64,000 nt of DNA. Origin: Rhizobium sp. CB3090 (GTDB taxonomy: Bacteria; Pseudomonadota; Alphaproteobacteria; Rhizobiales; Rhizobiaceae). Below, in pieces: positions 57,898-64,000 of this stretch. The position numbers and the translations under genes are program-made. The DNA is taken from contig NZ_CP121662.1 of assembly GCF_029714285.1 (NCBI RefSeq), positions 434,001 through 498,000 of the forward strand, given 5' to 3'. The notes below the pieces were generated by a model. That model worked only from the letters and a program-made list of their open reading frames with translations, was not told where the DNA came from and did not search any database. How positions within the stretch are numbered: position 1 is the stretch's first letter; each line of letters starts with the position of its first letter.

Positions 57898-57924
57898 CCG
57901 GACGCCGTGATAAGCGGCGTCCGG
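57898..57924 (+). promoter_or_regulatory. Stable hairpin between coxA and ctaB
   Basis: CCGGACGCCG (57898-57907) and CGGCGTCCGG (57915-57924) form a perfect 10-bp stem with loop TGATAAG, and no T-run follows. It lies seven bases after the coxA stop. It could protect the coxBA message or attenuate read-through into the assembly genes. Confidence 0.55.
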
Positions 57925-57947
57925 CTTAACGGAAATTGGATGAAAGA

Positions 57948-58907
57948 ATGACGGTCATCGACAATCACGAAGCGCTCGCGAAGAAAGGCGAAACCGGCCT
58001 GTCGGAAGCGAGCGCGCGCGATTATTTCGAGCTTTTGAAGCCGCGCGTCATGTCGCTGGTCGTCTTCACTGCCTTTGCCGGTCTGGTGCTGGCGCCAGGT
58101 CACATCAATCCGGTTCTCGGCCTGATCGCCATTCTTTGCATCGCCGTCGGTGCCGGTGCGTCCGGCGCGCTGAATATGTGGTACGACGCCGATATCGACG
58201 CAGTCATGAGCCGCACGGCACGCCGTCCGATCCCCGCCGGCCGCGTAACGCCTTCCGAGGCGCTTACTTTCGGCTTGGTGCTATCGGGTTTCTCGGTGAC
58301 GATCCTTGGTCTGGCCGTCAACTGGCTTTCAGCCGGAATCCTTGCCTTCACCATTTTCTTCTACGCCGTCATCTATACGATGTGGCTGAAGCGTTCGACG
58401 CCACAGAACATCGTTATCGGCGGCGCTGCCGGCGCTTTCCCGCCGGTCATCGGCTGGGCCTGTGTCACTAACAGCGTGACGATGGAGAGCATTGTGCTCT
58501 TCCTGATCATCTTCCTCTGGACGCCGGCCCATTTCTGGGCGCTGGCGCTGTTCAAGATGCGCGACTATGAATCCGTTGGCGTGCCCATGCTGCCGAACGT
58601 CGCCGGCGTGCCGGCCACCAAGAACCAGATCGTCGCCTATGCCGTGTTGACGGCTATCATCGGCGTCGTGCCGGCATTCACGGGCTTGGCGAGCTTCGGC
58701 TACGGTGTTGTCGCCGCCTTGCTCGGCGTGGTCTTCATATACTGTTCCATCGCCGTCCGGCGCATGCCGGATGGCGATGTCAAGATGATCCCGGCGAAGA
58801 AACTCTTCGGCTTCTCGATCTTCTATCTCTTTGCAATCTTTTCAGCATTGCTAATTGACCGGCTTGTTGCGGTGCTGGTGTCGGGCGGTGCGGGAGGCTG
58901 GCTGTGA
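57948..58907 (+). CDS. ctaB: Protohaem IX farnesyltransferase (haem O synthase)
   Basis: UbiA-superfamily membrane enzyme that adds a farnesyl group to haem b, giving haem O for the oxidase; 319 residues. ATG 57948 ([13 protein letters not shown]) is preferred over TTG 57936. Nine or so hydrophobic helices. Motifs are [20 protein letters not shown] near 26, [19 protein letters not shown] near 75 (Asp-rich prenyl site), and [18 protein letters not shown] [15 protein letters not shown] near 204. Its last four bases overlap the next small gene (GTGA). Confidence 0.96.
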   Translation: MTVIDNHEALAKKGETGLSEASARDYFELLKPRVMSLVVFTAFAGLVLAPGHINPVLGLIAILCIAVGAGASGALNMWYDADIDAVMSRTARRPIPAGRVTPSEALTFGLVLSGFSVTILGLAVNWLSAGILAFTIFFYAVIYTMWLKRSTPQNIVIGGAAGAFPPVIGWACVTNSVTMESIVLFLIIFLWTPAHFWALALFKMRDYESVGVPMLPNVAGVPATKNQIVAYAVLTAIIGVVPAFTGLASFGYGVVAALLGVVFIYCSIAVRRMPDGDVKMIPAKKLFGFSIFYLFAIFSALLIDRLVAVLVSGGAGGWL

Positions 58908-59044
58908 TCGAACTCGTCAAGCTCACGGAAGCGCAAAAGAAATCGCGGCGAGGGCGCAATATTGCGCTTGGTTTGGTGCTTGCCGGCCTGGTGATCCTGT
59001 TCTACGCGATCACCATCATCAAGGTCGGCACCGGACACGTTTGA
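58904..59044 (+). CDS. Small membrane protein of the oxidase operon (CoxF-like)
   Basis: A 46-residue protein starting at GTG 58904, overlapping the ctaB stop by four bases. The N-terminal half is charged ([16 protein letters not shown]), followed by one membrane helix ([20 protein letters not shown]) and a short tail KVGTGHV. This size, position and charge pattern match the small CoxF protein found between ctaB and ctaG in alphaproteobacteria. Its function is unknown; a structural or assembly role in the oxidase is inferred from location. The positive-inside pattern puts the N-terminus in the cytoplasm. Confidence 0.8.
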   Translation: MIELVKLTEAQKKSRRGRNIALGLVLAGLVILFYAITIIKVGTGHV

Positions 59045-59053
59045 GGAGGCGTG

Positions 59054-59665
59054 ATGGAGGAGGAGACAACGAGCAAGACAGGAAGCGCCGGGCGAAACAA
59101 CGGCCTGGTGGTCGCCATGTGTCTGAGCTTCGTGATCGGCATGAGCGCCATGTGTGCCGCAGCCGTGCCGCTCTATCGCATCTTCTGCCAGGTGACCGGC
59201 TTCAACGGCACGACGCAACGCGTCGATCAGGCCTCCAGCGTCATTCTCGACAAATCGATCAAGGTTTCCTTTGACGCCAATGTTGCCCCAGGCGTGCCCT
59301 GGGATTTCAAGCCGATGCAGAAGGAAGTCGACCCCAAGATCGGTGAAACGATCGAGGTAAAGTTCCTAGTCGAGAACAAGTCCGACCAACCGACGCACGG
59401 GCAGGCTATTTTCAATGTCTCGCCGGTGGAAGCGGGCGCCTATTTCAATAAGGTGCAATGCTTCTGCTTCAACGAGACCGATCTGGCACCGGGGGAAAAG
59501 CGCGAGATGCCGGTGGTTTTCTACGTCGATCCTGAGATCACAAAGGCAGAGGAAACCAAGACGATCACGGCGCTGACACTGTCCTACACCTTCTATCCGC
59601 GCGACGGCGCGAAGCCTGTAGCTTCCAACGACGGCGCAGCGAAGGTGGCGGAAAAGAAACTTTGA
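59054..59665 (+). CDS. ctaG: Cytochrome c oxidase assembly protein CtaG (Cox11)
   Basis: Copper chaperone that delivers Cu to the CuB site of subunit I; 203 residues. ATG 59054 has GAGGAGG four bases upstream. One membrane helix ([20 protein letters not shown]) anchors a periplasmic immunoglobulin-like domain. Conserved [17 protein letters not shown] follows the helix, with the Cys that lies near the membrane. The copper-binding pair is in [14 protein letters not shown] near 138. YPRDG near the end is typical of the family. Confidence 0.96.
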   Translation: MEEETTSKTGSAGRNNGLVVAMCLSFVIGMSAMCAAAVPLYRIFCQVTGFNGTTQRVDQASSVILDKSIKVSFDANVAPGVPWDFKPMQKEVDPKIGETIEVKFLVENKSDQPTHGQAIFNVSPVEAGAYFNKVQCFCFNETDLAPGEKREMPVVFYVDPEITKAEETKTITALTLSYTFYPRDGAKPVASNDGAAKVAEKKL

Positions 59666-59726
59666 TGGAGAGTGCTTTCGGCTCAGCCGAAGGCGATATG
59701 GGAAAAGTCATTCGGGGATTGCTGAC

Positions 59727-60605
59727 ATGGCAGAGGCGCATACGAAGAAACACGATTACCACATCATCGACCCCAGCCCGTGGCCGATCACAGCGGCCTT
59801 CGGAGCCTTTGTCATCACCTTTGGCGGCGTCTGCTTCATGCGCTACCTGAGCGGTGGCGCCGTGCATTTGTTCGGCCTGAACTGGGCGCAGCCATGGCTG
59901 TTCTTCATCGGTTTGGCCGTAATCCTCTATGTCATGTACGGTTGGTGGTCGGATACGGTAAAGGAAGCGCATGAGGGTGCGCATACCCGCGTCGTCTCGC
60001 TGCACCTGCGCTACGGCATGATCATGTTCATCGCCTCCGAGGTAATGTTCTTCGTCGCCTGGTTCTGGGCCTATTTCGACGTCAGCCTTTTCCCAAACGA
60101 AGCGATCCAGGCCTCGCGAACGGCCTTCCTCGGCGGCCAGTTCCCGCCAAAGGGCGTTGAGGTCCTCGATCCCTGGCATCTGCCGATTTACAATACCATC
60201 ATCCTGCTGCTCTCGGGCACGACGGTTACCTGGGCGCACCACGCGCTGCTGCACAATGATCGCAAGGGGCTGATCCAGGGGCTCGTTCTGACCGTGCTGC
60301 TTGGCGCATTGTTCTCCTGCGTCCAGGCCTATGAATATGCGCATGCGCCCTTCGAATTCAGAAACACCATCTATGGCGCGACCTTCTTCATGGCGACCGG
60401 CTTCCATGGTTTCCACGTGTTGATCGGCACGATCTTCCTGCTGGTCTGCCTCCTCCGCGCGATTCGCGGCGATTTCACCCCGAAGCAGCATTTCGGTTTC
60501 GAAGCGGCAGCCTGGTACTGGCATTTCGTTGACGTCGTCTGGCTGTTCCTGTTCTTCTGCATCTATATCTGGGGAAGCTGGGGCGCGCCGGTCGCGGCTG
60601 GCTAA
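59727..60605 (+). CDS. coxC: Cytochrome c oxidase subunit III
   Basis: Seven-helix membrane subunit stabilising subunit I during turnover; 292 residues. It opens with EAHTKKHDYHIIDPSPWPIT. Conserved stretches are VVSLHLRYGMIMFIASEVMFF near 90 with the buried Glu, GTTVTWAHHALLHNDRKG near 164, and ATGFHGFHVLIGTIFL near 220. The C-terminus has FEAAAWYWHFVDVVWLFLF. It follows ctaG by 61 bases. The operon then stops at a hairpin (60630-60658). Confidence 0.97.
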   Translation: MAEAHTKKHDYHIIDPSPWPITAAFGAFVITFGGVCFMRYLSGGAVHLFGLNWAQPWLFFIGLAVILYVMYGWWSDTVKEAHEGAHTRVVSLHLRYGMIMFIASEVMFFVAWFWAYFDVSLFPNEAIQASRTAFLGGQFPPKGVEVLDPWHLPIYNTIILLLSGTTVTWAHHALLHNDRKGLIQGLVLTVLLGALFSCVQAYEYAHAPFEFRNTIYGATFFMATGFHGFHVLIGTIFLLVCLLRAIRGDFTPKQHFGFEAAAWYWHFVDVVWLFLFFCIYIWGSWGAPVAAG

Positions 60606-60629
60606 TTTAAACGGCCGATGCAAATGATC

Positions 60630-60658
60630 AAAGGCGGGTGCTTCGGACCCGCCTTTTT
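60630..60658. terminator. Bidirectional terminator between coxC and the CPT-like gene
   Basis: AAAGGCGGGT (60630-60639) pairs with ACCCGCCTTT (60647-60656), with loop GCTTCGG. It is flanked by T-runs on both strands, so it can end both convergent transcripts. Confidence 0.88.
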
Positions 60659-60677
60659 CATTGCGAGAAGGGATCTC

Positions 60678-61328
60678 TCAAGCGCCCGCCGCCAGGCGCT
60701 CGAATGCCGTCGGATACGGAACGCCGCGATCCAAGAACTGCCTGATCTCATCAGCACAGGCTTGCGCAGTTTTGACCGAGGTGTCGACCTCGAGATCGTA
60801 GATGCCGGGCCGATGCACCTGCGCCTGCCAGGCTGATATCGGCGCTGGAATGGGTGCATCGGCGGAAACGCTGACGTAATCATTGCGCCGTTCAGCGCCT
60901 TCCGCCAAACGTCGCTGCATGATGGTCTCGATCGGACAACGAACTCCGACGAAAAGAACGGGCAGGCCGGCAAGTTGGCGAGCGCAATTCGCCAGAATTC
61001 CGAGCGGTCTTGAATAGGCGTCATGATGGCCGAATTCGGCAACGACATTGAGCCCAAGACGGCTGTGGGCGGCAATCGAGGCATAGAGCGCCGAATAGAA
61101 TATCAGAACCAGCGGCTCCAGACCGGGCCGTTCGCCGCCGGGCCGCATGCCGATCCCCGGCCGGTAGCGCTGCGGCGTGACATGCCGCACATAGGCATCG
61201 ACACCGAGATTCATCCATGGACCGTCGAAACTTGCCTGGATAGCCTCGACAATGCTCGATTTTCCGGATCGCGGCGCGCCGTTCAGAATGATGATCTGAC
61301 CGGCCTTCGTGTCTTGATGATTGTCCAT
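60678..61328 (-). CDS. Chloramphenicol phosphotransferase-like (CPT) P-loop kinase
   Basis: A 216-residue P-loop kinase resembling the CPT family. The family takes its name from a Streptomyces enzyme that phosphorylates chloramphenicol; most members have unknown substrates, so antibiotic modification is not implied. Walker A is IIILNGAPRSGKSSIVEAIQ near 12. LGVDAYVRHVTPQRYRPGIG near 42 contains the substrate-side Asp, and VVAEFGHHDAYSRPLG near 94 and VLFVGVRCPIETIMQRR near 123 fit the core beta-sheet. It sits reversed inside the cytochrome oxidase gene cluster, between coxC and DUF983, which suggests insertion. Confidence 0.78.
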   Translation of the reverse strand: MDNHQDTKAGQIIILNGAPRSGKSSIVEAIQASFDGPWMNLGVDAYVRHVTPQRYRPGIGMRPGGERPGLEPLVLIFYSALYASIAAHSRLGLNVVAEFGHHDAYSRPLGILANCARQLAGLPVLFVGVRCPIETIMQRRLAEGAERRNDYVSVSADAPIPAPISAWQAQVHRPGIYDLEVDTSVKTAQACADEIRQFLDRGVPYPTAFERLAAGA

Positions 61329-61509
61329 ACCCTCTTTCTATGGCCGTGCCGACGCTTTTCAAGTGATCCGGAGAAGGTGGCCGCGACATCATGATGCGGG
61401 ATGGGAGCCTTGTTTGCTTGGGATACAGCGGTCATCATGCTTTTGGATTGGACGGATGCCTGCATCGCGGCTACTGAAAGATAGGACGAGATTTGTATGC
61501 TCGTCGTGA

Positions 61510-61971
61510 TTGGCAATCGATCGAGATCAAACTTTGAGCCCAGAGCAAGACACTCCCCCGGTTCACGGGATAGGCCCGAATCAAGGGACAAATAGCGACA
61601 GCGCCCTCTTTCCACCTGTCGATCCGTTCAAGGTCGGCATCCAGGGATGCTGTCCGCGTTGCGGCAACGGCAAGCTCTTCGATGGACTATTGTCGCTGAA
61701 GCCGCGCTGCTCCGCCTGTGGTCTCGATTACGCCTTTGCCGATGCCGGCGATGGGCCTGCGGTCTTTGTCATCCTCATTGTCGGCTTCATCGTCATTGGC
61801 TCGGTGCTGTGGTTGCAGGTCAATTATGCGCCGCCGATCTGGGTGCATATCCTGCTGTTCGGTCCCCTGACCATCATCCTGTCGCTTCTGTCGCTACGTT
61901 GGTGCAAAGGCATCCTGATCGCGCTGCAATACCGCAACAATGCCAGCGAAGGGCGCATTCACCGTGACTGA
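61510..61971 (+). CDS. DUF983 family membrane protein
   Basis: Small protein encoded beside oxidase assembly genes in alphaproteobacteria; function unknown. It has about 153 residues if TTG 61510 is used, but the start is uncertain since no clear ribosome site was found and a TTG at 61534 is also possible. A zinc-ribbon-like domain comes first: GCCPRCGNGKLFDG near 47 and PRCSACGLDYAFADAGDGP near 66, each with a CxxC pair. Two membrane helices follow (FVILIVGFIVIGSVLWL and VHILLFGPLTIILSLLSL). Its 3' end overlaps the SURF1 start by eight bases. Confidence 0.85.
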   Translation: MAIDRDQTLSPEQDTPPVHGIGPNQGTNSDSALFPPVDPFKVGIQGCCPRCGNGKLFDGLLSLKPRCSACGLDYAFADAGDGPAVFVILIVGFIVIGSVLWLQVNYAPPIWVHILLFGPLTIILSLLSLRWCKGILIALQYRNNASEGRIHRD

Positions 61972-62725
61972 GGCCGTCATGCCCGCTCGCCGCGCCAATC
62001 CTTTCTGGCAGGCCGGCAAAGCGCTGATCCTGCTTGCGGCGCTCGGCATCTTGCTGGCTCTCGGCACCTGGCAGGTCGAACGGCTGCATTGGAAGGAAGG
62101 CTTGCTGGCCGACATTGCCGAGCGTCAGGCCGCTGCTCCCGTGCCGCTATCGACGATCGAGACCATGGCAGCATCCGGCGGCGATATCGAATATCGCGTC
62201 GTCACCGCGACGGGTCGCTACCTCAACAACAAGGAACGGCATTTCTTCGCGACCTTCGACGGCGCTTCCGGCTTCGATATTTACACGCCGCTGCAGCTTG
62301 CAGATGGGCGTTATCTCTTCGTCAACAGAGGCTTCGTGCCCTACGACGCCAAAGAGCCGGAAATGCGCGTGCAGGGGCAGTTGACGGACGAACAGACCGT
62401 CACCGGCCTTGCCCGCGCCAAACTCGCCGGCCAGCCCTCAGGGATGCCGGACAATGATCTGGCGAAGAACATATTCTATTGGAAAGACCTGAACGCCATG
62501 GCCGACAGCGACGGGCTTCCAAGGGATAAGGTGCTGCCCTTCTTCGTCGACGCCGACAAGACCCCCAATCCTGCCGGCTTGCCGATCGGCGGCGTCACCA
62601 TCGTCGACCTGCCGAATAACCATCTGCAATATGCCGTGACCTGGTATGGCCTGGCAGTGGCGCTGGTTGCCATCGTTGCCATCTCCTGGTGGCGCAAACG
62701 TCACCCGGACGCACCGCGGCAATAG
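61964..62725 (+). CDS. SURF1 family cytochrome oxidase assembly protein
   Basis: SURF1 (Shy1-like) assists haem a insertion into subunit I; 253 residues. GTG 61964 is preferred: GAAGGG lies eight bases upstream and the start overlaps the DUF983 stop. ATG 61940 and ATG 61979 are alternatives. There is one helix near each end (ALILLAALGILLALGTWQVERL and NNHLQYAVTWYGLAVALVAIVAI), framing a periplasmic domain. The conserved LGTWQVERLHWKE and HLQYAVTWYGLA motifs are both present. It completes the set of oxidase biogenesis genes here. Confidence 0.93.
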   Translation: MTEAVMPARRANPFWQAGKALILLAALGILLALGTWQVERLHWKEGLLADIAERQAAAPVPLSTIETMAASGGDIEYRVVTATGRYLNNKERHFFATFDGASGFDIYTPLQLADGRYLFVNRGFVPYDAKEPEMRVQGQLTDEQTVTGLARAKLAGQPSGMPDNDLAKNIFYWKDLNAMADSDGLPRDKVLPFFVDADKTPNPAGLPIGGVTIVDLPNNHLQYAVTWYGLAVALVAIVAISWWRKRHPDAPRQ

Positions 62726-62758
62726 AATAGCTTCATTTCAAGGGAATATTCGGCTAGA

Positions 62759-62798
62759 GCATGGTCCCAAAAGTTCGCAGCAGTTTTTGGGACCATGC
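62759..62798. repeat. Palindromic intergenic element upstream of ispH
   Basis: GCATGGTCCCAAAA (62759-62772) pairs with TTTTTGGGACCATGC (62784-62798) around an 11-base loop. The shape (AGAGCATG ... AAAAG ... GGGACCATGC) resembles a dispersed rhizobial palindrome. It could end SURF1 transcription, though no separate T-run follows. Confidence 0.65.
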
Positions 62799-62871
62799 GG
62801 ACTAAATGGAGCAAGCGGCGGGGCGAACTTATATCTGTAGCCTTGCCAGCATCCCGAATTTCGGAAGAGAC

Positions 62872-63879
62872 ATGAATATAGCGGTTTCCAAACCTGACCT
62901 GACCATCCGGCTCTGCGGCCCGCGCGGCTTCTGTGCCGGCGTTGATCGCGCCATCCAGATCGTCGTGCTGGCGCTGAAGGCCTATGGCGCGCCGGTCTAT
63001 GTCCGCCATGAGATCGTGCATAATCGCTATGTGGTGGAAGGGCTGGAGGCCAAGGGCGCCGTTTTCGTCGAGGAACTCAACGAGATCCCTGCGGAACATC
63101 GCGCCCAGCCCGTCGTCTTTTCCGCCCATGGCGTTCCGAAATCCGTGCCGGCGGATGCCGACGCGCGCAATCTCTTCTATCTCGACGCCACCTGTCCGCT
63201 GGTGTCCAAGGTGCATAAGCAGGCCATGCGGCATAACCGCCTCGGCCGCCACGTCATCCTGATCGGCCATGCCGGACACCCGGAAGTGATCGGCACCATG
63301 GGCCAGCTTCCGGAGGGCTCGGTGTCGTTGATCGAGACGGTGGAGGATGTCGACGCCTATCAGCCTGCCGATCCGGATAATCTCGGTTTCGTCACGCAGA
63401 CGACGCTTTCGGTCGACGATACCGCCGGCGTCATCGCGCGGCTGCAGCAGCGTTTCCCGAACCTCACTGCGCCGGCCGCCGATTCGATCTGCTACGCCAC
63501 GACCAACCGCCAGGAAGTGGTGAAGGAAGCCGCTCCGGGCTGCGATCTCTTCATCGTCGTCGGCGCACCGAATTCGTCCAATTCCAAGCGTCTCGTCGAA
63601 GTGGCGCTGAGAGCCGGGGCCAGGAAATCCGTGCTTGTCCAGCGCGCCTCCGAAATCGATTGGGACGATGTCGGCGATATCAAAACCGTCGGTCTCTCCG
63701 CTGGCGCATCGGCACCGGAGGTCATCGTCAACGAGATCATCGAGGCTTTCCGCGCCCGCTATAATGCCGTGGTGGAGCTCGCTGAAACAGTCAAGGAGAC
63801 CGAGAATTTCCTCGTCAATCGCGAGCTGCGTAACATTGAACTGACGGTGGCCGATATGGCCTTCGTCAATGGCGAATAA
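62872..63879 (+). CDS. ispH: 4-hydroxy-3-methylbut-2-enyl diphosphate reductase
   Basis: Iron-sulfur enzyme of the last MEP-pathway step, yielding IPP and DMAPP; 335 residues. ATG 62872 follows GGAAGAGA; the open frame upstream has no similarity. Three cluster-binding cysteines are visible: [14 protein letters not shown] (Cys15), [15 protein letters not shown] near 108 and [12 protein letters not shown] near 206. The substrate His in FSAHGVPKS near 85 and [14 protein letters not shown] near 134 are conserved, as is [15 protein letters not shown] near 232. Together with dxs it brackets the pathway in this window. Confidence 0.97.
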   Translation: MNIAVSKPDLTIRLCGPRGFCAGVDRAIQIVVLALKAYGAPVYVRHEIVHNRYVVEGLEAKGAVFVEELNEIPAEHRAQPVVFSAHGVPKSVPADADARNLFYLDATCPLVSKVHKQAMRHNRLGRHVILIGHAGHPEVIGTMGQLPEGSVSLIETVEDVDAYQPADPDNLGFVTQTTLSVDDTAGVIARLQQRFPNLTAPAADSICYATTNRQEVVKEAAPGCDLFIVVGAPNSSNSKRLVEVALRAGARKSVLVQRASEIDWDDVGDIKTVGLSAGASAPEVIVNEIIEAFRARYNAVVELAETVKETENFLVNRELRNIELTVADMAFVNGE

Positions 63880-63895
63880 TATCCAGGAATAATTC

Positions 63896-64000
63896 GTGGC
63901 TGTTTATACCGATATTACTGAAGACGATCTCAAGTGGTTCCTGACGGAATATGATGTCGGAGAATTGCTCTCCTACAAGGGCATCGCCGAAGGCGTCGAA
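63896..64000 (+). CDS. thrB: Homoserine kinase ThrB (3' part beyond window)
   Basis: Only the first 35 codons are visible, starting at GTG 63896 ([19 protein letters not shown], then [15 protein letters not shown]). This opening is characteristic of the alphaproteobacterial homoserine kinase of the choline-kinase/APH fold, and ispH-thrB is a common order in rhizobia. The enzyme phosphorylates homoserine in threonine synthesis. It lies 16 bases after the ispH stop with an AGGAAT ribosome-site-like sequence upstream, so cotranscription is likely. Confidence 0.85.
   Translation, partial: MAVYTDITEDDLKWFLTEYDVGELLSYKGIAEGVE

Noticed and set aside
60678..61328. Chloramphenicol resistance gene
   Set aside because: Only the general CPT-like fold is supported; most family members have unknown substrates.

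Overview
The window is a chromosomal segment of a Rhizobiaceae member, most consistent with Rhizobium in the strict sense. The evidence is high-GC coding sequence in which most codons end in G or C, several families typical of this group (BA14K, IalB, DUF1217, DUF6101, TAXI-TRAP, BioMNY, a RibBX-type RibB), rhizobial RIME-like palindromic repeats between genes, and the classic alphaproteobacterial order coxB-coxA-ctaB-coxF-ctaG-coxC ... DUF983-SURF1-ispH-thrB. It is mostly core chromosome with small accessory insertions. No rRNA, tRNA, CRISPR array, intact insertion sequence or prophage was seen.

Layout. 1-6.7 kb: 5'-truncated tex, cfa, a MipA/OmpV outer-membrane protein, ubiA, a GNAT acetyltransferase and DUF6101. 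7-12.8 kb: a DUF1217 protein built from about seven repeats, then an FtsK-type translocase that lacks membrane segments. 12.9-19.4 kb: an FAD-linked D-2-hydroxyacid dehydrogenase with tsaC, an unrecognised protein, an ACT protein, a secreted GH25 protein, BA14K and zntB. 19.5-24.2 kb: an acyl-CoA dehydrogenase/enoyl-CoA hydratase operon, then a tlyA/RNA-methyltransferase pair. 24.3-28.7 kb: DUF4424, a methyl-accepting chemotaxis protein and ppk2. 28.9-36.8 kb: dxs, pirin, a TAXI-TRAP importer with DUF1850, xseB and a histone-deacetylase-family hydrolase. 37-42.8 kb: a hotdog thioesterase, the bioMNY biotin importer, a YcaQ-type DNA glycosylase, ribB(X) and aroC. 43-50.9 kb: DUF1344, a histidine phosphatase, fabI, a DnaJ-type protein, a lipoprotein, pdxH, a frameshifted chemotaxis receptor and a polysaccharide deacetylase. 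51-55 kb: a D,D-carboxypeptidase with a SPOR domain, a MazG-like pyrophosphohydrolase, tldD and an IalB protein. 55.3-64 kb: the aa3 cytochrome c oxidase cluster with its assembly factors, interrupted by a CPT-like kinase, then ispH and the start of thrB.

How the genes work together. The largest functional block is aerobic respiration: oxidase subunits I-III, haem O synthase, CtaG and SURF1 for copper and haem insertion, with ubiA for ubiquinone elsewhere in the window. dxs and ispH are the first and last enzymes of the MEP isoprenoid pathway, which feeds UbiA and CtaB. Envelope upkeep is represented by dacA, GH25, the polysaccharide deacetylase, MipA and cfa. Promoter-region motifs suggest that some genes are tied to cell-cycle control (CtrA-like TTAA-N7-TTAA sites ahead of GH25 and the thioesterase) and that the acyl-CoA operon is controlled by a LiuR-type regulator.

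I did not find a convincing undescribed multigene system. The points most worth a second look are the repeat architecture of the DUF1217 protein, the soluble FtsK with a duplicated WxxMPF motif, the frameshifted receptor lying next to an 89-bp inverted-repeat element, the RibB protein with a GTP cyclohydrolase II domain lacking its zinc cysteines, and the candidate CtrA and LiuR operators.
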